Positions 6,369 through 7,425 of a stretch of DNA of 7,425 bases are shown here, piece by piece (the first letter of the stretch is position 1; every line of letters starts with the position of its first letter). The notes beneath the pieces are model-generated. The model saw only the letters and a list, made by a program, of their open reading frames with translations, ran no database searches and was not told the origin of the DNA. The translations under genes and the position numbers were made by a program. This DNA is from JAAYJT01 sp037445555 (lineage in GTDB: Bacteria > Bacteroidota > Bacteroidia > Bacteroidales > JAAYJT01). The stretch lies in assembly GCA_037445555.1 (NCBI GenBank), contig JBBIKG010000037.1:1-7425 (forward strand). The letters run 5' to 3'.

Positions 6369-7276
6369 TGGTACCAATTACTTCTGACGCCATGAAACCT
6401 ACGATCCTGGTTACCGGAAGCAACGGACAGCTTGGCAGCGAAATAAAAGCGCTAGCCCGGCACTTCACCGGATACAACTTCCTGTTTACTGATCTCGAAG
6501 AACTCGATGTCACGGACAATGAGGCTATAGACCATTTTCTTAACCACCACAGGGCAGATATTATCATCAACTGCGCCGCCTATACGGCGGTGGACCGTGC
6601 CGAAAACGAACCCGAACCGGCGGCACACCTCAACACTCTGGCTCCCGGTTGGCTGGCCCGGCAGGCAGCTAAACGCAACGCACTTCTGGTACATTTCAGC
6701 ACCGATTATGTGTTCGATGGCAGTCAGACTCATCCCTATAAGGAAACCGATACTACGAACCCCCTTAGCGTATATGGCAAAACCAAACTTGCAGGCGAAC
6801 AGGCTATTTTTCAGAGCGGTGCCCGAGCTTTGATCCTGCGCACTTCATGGCTTTATTCAGGCCATGGCAACAATTTTGTGAAAACCATAGCACGTCTTGC
6901 TGCCGAACGAACACAGTTGCAAGTAATTGATGATCAGATAGGTACCCCCACCTATGCTGCCGATCTGGCACGGTGTGTGCTATACCTGATTTCAAGGTTC
7001 GATTACCAGGGTCCGGCAATATATCATTATTCGAATGAAGGAGTATGCACCTGGTATCAGTTTGCTTCCCTCATCGTGGAAATGCTGGGGTTGCCTTGCG
7101 AGGTTGTGCCGGTTAGCACAAAACAATACCGCGCACCGGCGCCCAGGCCCTGCTATAGTGTCCTCGACAAGCAACTTATACGATCTGCCTATGGCTTATC
7201 CATACCTCTCTGGGATGTCAGCCTTCGTATGTTTCTTCCACAAATCATCAATCAGTCAACACCCTATACTTCATAA
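6368..7276 (+). CDS. rfbD: dTDP-4-dehydrorhamnose reductase
   Basis: RmlD/RfbD, the last step of dTDP-L-rhamnose synthesis: reduction of dTDP-4-keto-L-rhamnose with NAD(P)H. The 302-residue protein has the Rossmann motif GSNGQLG (17-23), ELDVTD (45-50), NCAAYTAVDRAE (68-79), STDYVFDG (111-118), the catalytic YGKTK (Tyr136, Lys140), IGTPTYAADLA (191-201), YSNEGVCTWYQFA (221-233) and the C-terminal RPCYSVLD (260-267), all typical of RmlD rather than other reductases. ATG 6368 overlaps the uxs stop codon by one base (TGATG), suggesting translational coupling. Met9 (ATG 6392) is the alternative and would place the start right before the first strand, as in most homologues, but it has no visible ribosome-binding site. 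RmlA, RmlB and RmlC are not in the window, so its substrate must come from genes elsewhere. Confidence 0.93.
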   Translation: MVPITSDAMKPTILVTGSNGQLGSEIKALARHFTGYNFLFTDLEELDVTDNEAIDHFLNHHRADIIINCAAYTAVDRAENEPEPAAHLNTLAPGWLARQAAKRNALLVHFSTDYVFDGSQTHPYKETDTTNPLSVYGKTKLAGEQAIFQSGARALILRTSWLYSGHGNNFVKTIARLAAERTQLQVIDDQIGTPTYAADLARCVLYLISRFDYQGPAIYHYSNEGVCTWYQFASLIVEMLGLPCEVVPVSTKQYRAPAPRPCYSVLDKQLIRSAYGLSIPLWDVSLRMFLPQIINQSTPYTS

Positions 7277-7279
7277 TCT

Positions 7280-7425
7280 ATGAAAACAACAGACCCTGAA
7301 ATTATCTCAAAAGCATCTGCATGGCTTTCGCCGGTTTTTGACCCAGACACCCGAATGCAGGTGAAACAGCTTATAGATAATGATCCGGATGAGCTTGTGG
7401 AATGTTTTTACCGGAATCTTGAATT
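7280..7425 (+). CDS. Phospho-sugar mutase (phosphoglucomutase/phosphomannomutase), N-terminal part
   Basis: The first 48 codons of a gene that runs off the right edge. The visible residues include KASAWLSPVFDPDTR (11-25), LIDNDPDELVECFY (31-44) and RNLE at the very end. This is the N-terminal helical lead-in of the long (about 580-residue) phosphohexomutases such as B. subtilis PgcA, where ...FYxxLEFGTGG(L/M)RG follows; the window stops just before that FGTGG motif. The enzyme interconverts glucose-6-P and glucose-1-P (some relatives act on mannose phosphates), feeding nucleotide-sugar synthesis, which suits the operon. It starts only three bases after the rfbD stop. The active-site serine loop and metal site are outside the window, so substrate preference cannot be judged. 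Confidence 0.85.
   Translation, partial: MKTTDPEIISKASAWLSPVFDPDTRMQVKQLIDNDPDELVECFYRNLE

Noticed and set aside
1..7425. CRISPR arrays, insertion sequences, phage or defence genes
   Set aside because: No spaced direct repeats, transposase motifs, terminal inverted repeats or defence-type domains are seen on either strand.

Overview
The window looks like chromosomal DNA from a member of the Bacteroidota. Three things suggest this: start codons mostly lack strong Shine-Dalgarno sequences, the only promoter-like motifs have the TAnnTTTG form typical of that phylum, and the gene types fit (a vSGLT-like symporter beside galK, and a ugd-uxs-rmlD-phosphomutase cluster). Placement below phylum is not possible from the sequence. 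All supported genes are on the + strand.

Left part (1-603): no convincing complete gene. It holds a G-rich imperfect direct repeat, a clear rho-independent terminator (281-304) that closes an upstream + strand transcript, then a 300-base leader with a CRP-like dyad (384-397) and a stem-loop (456-485) before the first gene.

Sugar uptake block (604-2672): a complete 543-residue Na+/galactose (glucose) symporter very close to Vibrio SglT. It is followed 47 bases later by a previously intact galactokinase gene that is now a relic. Both ends of GalK are recognisable, but about 270 central residues are gone and the remnants lie in different frames. The pair was probably a galactose uptake and phosphorylation unit that has lost its kinase.

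Middle (2673-3855): a long AT-rich dyad (2737-2765), then a 353-residue exported protein with a good signal peptide that I do not recognise.

Right part (3856-7425): nested hairpins that probably end the preceding transcript and two promoter-like -7 boxes. Then comes a tightly packed nucleotide-sugar operon: UDP-glucose 6-dehydrogenase (ugd), UDP-glucuronate decarboxylase (uxs), dTDP-4-dehydrorhamnose reductase (rmlD/rfbD) and the first 48 codons of a phospho-sugar mutase. Spacings are 11 bases, a 1-base overlap and 3 bases. Together they would turn glucose-6-P into glucose-1-P (mutase), UDP-glucose into UDP-glucuronate and then UDP-xylose (ugd, uxs), and complete dTDP-L-rhamnose (rmlD), as precursors for surface polysaccharide. 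The UTP- and dTTP-glucose pyrophosphorylases and RmlB/RmlC are not in the window.

I found no convincing undescribed multi-gene system. The best leads are the galK relic, the unrecognised exported protein and the dyad just upstream of it.
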